Source: an uncultured Caulobacter sp. (GTDB taxonomy: Bacteria > Pseudomonadota > Alphaproteobacteria > Caulobacterales > Caulobacteraceae). Taken from it: DNA of 23,533 nt. Numbering within the stretch: position 1 is the first letter of the stretch; every line of letters begins with the position of its first letter. Below the pieces are notes generated by a model. That model ran no database searches, had not been told where the DNA came from, and worked only from the letters and a program-made list of their open reading frames with translations. This document shows, piece by piece, positions 22,575 through 23,533 of this stretch. Location: NCBI GenBank assembly GCA_937991555.1, contig CALKHU010000190.1, positions 1-23,533 on the forward strand, written 5' to 3'. Position numbers and translations under genes: made by a program.

Positions 22575-23533
22575 GTCGCGCGCCTCCGCCCGCGGCGGAG
22601 CAATACGACGCCGCCGCCGACCAGGGTAAGGACGATCGCCAGCAGAACGACGCCGCTGAGGATCAACTGCCCGCGCTGTTTGGCCATGGCGTTGTTCATC
22701 AGCTGCTTCTGGGTCGTGTAGCCCTCGGGCAACGGCTGCACCCCGACGCGCTTCTCGTAGGCGGCGTAGTCCGCGAGCATCTGGCGGAACAGCGCCGGCT
22801 CGGCGGTCGCCAGGTCCGTCGTCTCGCCCGGGTCGCGGGCGAGGTTGTACAGCCGCCACTGGCCGTCGCCGACCGGCGGCATGTCGCGCGTGATCTTGAA
22901 GTCGCCGCGGAACAGCGCGGCGTTGCCCGAGACCTCGAGGCCGACGGGCTTGTCTTCGGCATGGGTCCGGTCCGCGGCGCCCGTCAGGACCGGCCGCAGG
23001 CTGGCGCCGTCCATGGCCGCCGCGCCTGGCTGGTCGCCGGCGCCGGCATAGTCGACCAGGGTCGGGACGATGTCGGTGACGAAGGCCGGCGAGGCGACCC
23101 GCACGCCCGGGTTCACGCCCGGTCCGGAGATCACCAGCGGCACGCGGACGCCGCCCTCGGAGGCGTAGAACTTGTAGCGGTTGCCGGGCGCCGACAGGGC
23201 CGAGGCCCACTCCTTGCCGATGAAGGCCAGGCTGCCCTCCTCGCCGAGGCCCCGCAGGCGCCAGTGGTAGCCGTTGCGGAGCATCCACAGGTTCATGCCG
23301 GGCGCGTGGACCGGATCGCTCGGCTCCGGCCCGTTGTCGGAGGTGACGACGAACAGGGTGTCATCCAGTTCTCCACGCGCCTCCAGGTGCGCCATCAGCC
23401 GGCCGATGTTGGCGTCCATCGCCTCGATCATGCCGGAGTAGACCTCCATCGAGCGGGCGTAGATGGCGCGCTCCTTCGGGGTCAGGGCGTCCCAGGCGCG
23501 CGCGTCGGCCGGCAGCGGCCGGGCGGCGGCGTC
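22571..23533 (-). CDS. Sulfatase, C-terminal part, with C-terminal membrane anchor
   Basis: The frame is open from the right edge, giving about 320 residues; the N-terminus with the catalytic Cys/Ser formylglycine site lies outside. Visible alkaline-phosphatase-fold sulfatase blocks are MEVYSGMIEAMDANIGRLMAHLE, VVTSDNGPE (the metal-binding Asp-Asn pair), FYASEGGVRVPLVISGPG, FVTDIVPTLVDYAG and WRLYNLARDPGETTDLA. The C-terminus has a single membrane segment (about 23 residues, ILSGVVLLAIVLTLVGGGVV) followed by LRRGRRRAT. This suggests a periplasmic catalytic domain held to the inner membrane with a short basic cytoplasmic tail. The stop overlaps the GST-like gene start. An arylsulfatase or other sulfate-ester substrate cannot be distinguished. 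Confidence 0.88.
   Translation of the reverse strand, partial: DAAARPLPADARAWDALTPKERAIYARSMEVYSGMIEAMDANIGRLMAHLEARGELDDTLFVVTSDNGPEPSDPVHAPGMNLWMLRNGYHWRLRGLGEEGSLAFIGKEWASALSAPGNRYKFYASEGGVRVPLVISGPGVNPGVRVASPAFVTDIVPTLVDYAGAGDQPGAAAMDGASLRPVLTGAADRTHAEDKPVGLEVSGNAALFRGDFKITRDMPPVGDGQWRLYNLARDPGETTDLATAEPALFRQMLADYAAYEKRVGVQPLPEGYTTQKQLMNNAMAKQRGQLILSGVVLLAIVLTLVGGGVVLLRRGRRRAT

Overview
The window looks like chromosomal DNA from a high-GC alphaproteobacterium, most likely Caulobacterales (Caulobacter, Phenylobacterium or Brevundimonas type). The evidence is the very GC-rich codon use, a deoxyhypusine-synthase-like gene beside a PLP-dependent ornithine decarboxylase, the complete five-step-type histidine degradation set (hutF/hutG route), and a REP-like repeat of a kind that I recall from Caulobacterales and sphingomonads. 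The genus is an inference, because no rRNA or marker gene is present. I see no tRNA, rRNA, CRISPR array, prophage or intact transposase.

Layout. Positions 1-1766 (minus strand) hold polyamine genes: ornithine decarboxylase, a candidate intrinsic terminator, then the start of a deoxyhypusine-synthase-like gene cut by the window edge. Positions 2020-9365 form what I read as a phosphate-starvation island. It contains phnCDE (phosphonate-type ABC importer), an OprP/OprO-like porin followed by a PstS-type phosphate-binding protein, and on the other strand a metallophosphoesterase/glycosyltransferase pair that resembles the PlcP/Agt membrane-lipid remodelling pair. Three PHO-box-like sites, two of them 15/18 identical to each other, lie in front of phnC, the porin and the metallophosphoesterase. 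A divergent TetR regulator carries a perfect 15-bp palindrome in the shared promoter region.

Positions 10144-13720 hold a small DUF6356-type protein, a secreted DUF885 putative metallopeptidase and an APC amino-acid permease. Positions 13721-14107 are a non-coding stretch with clustered TGTC(C)CG motifs.

Positions 14108-21516 hold the hut genes. hutF-hutC-hutU-hutH are translationally coupled through 1-4 bp overlaps on the minus strand. hutG follows after a REP-like inverted repeat. hutI is divergent, and a perfect CTGTCTAGACAG operator lies between hutI and hutF. Together they convert histidine to urocanate, imidazolonepropionate, formiminoglutamate, N-formylglutamate and finally glutamate plus formate. 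The window ends with a long GST-like protein and the C-terminal part of a membrane-anchored sulfatase, also coupled by overlap.

The strongest higher-level signal is the phosphate island: outer-membrane uptake, periplasmic capture, inner-membrane import and phospholipid recycling appear to be tied together by a shared operator sequence.
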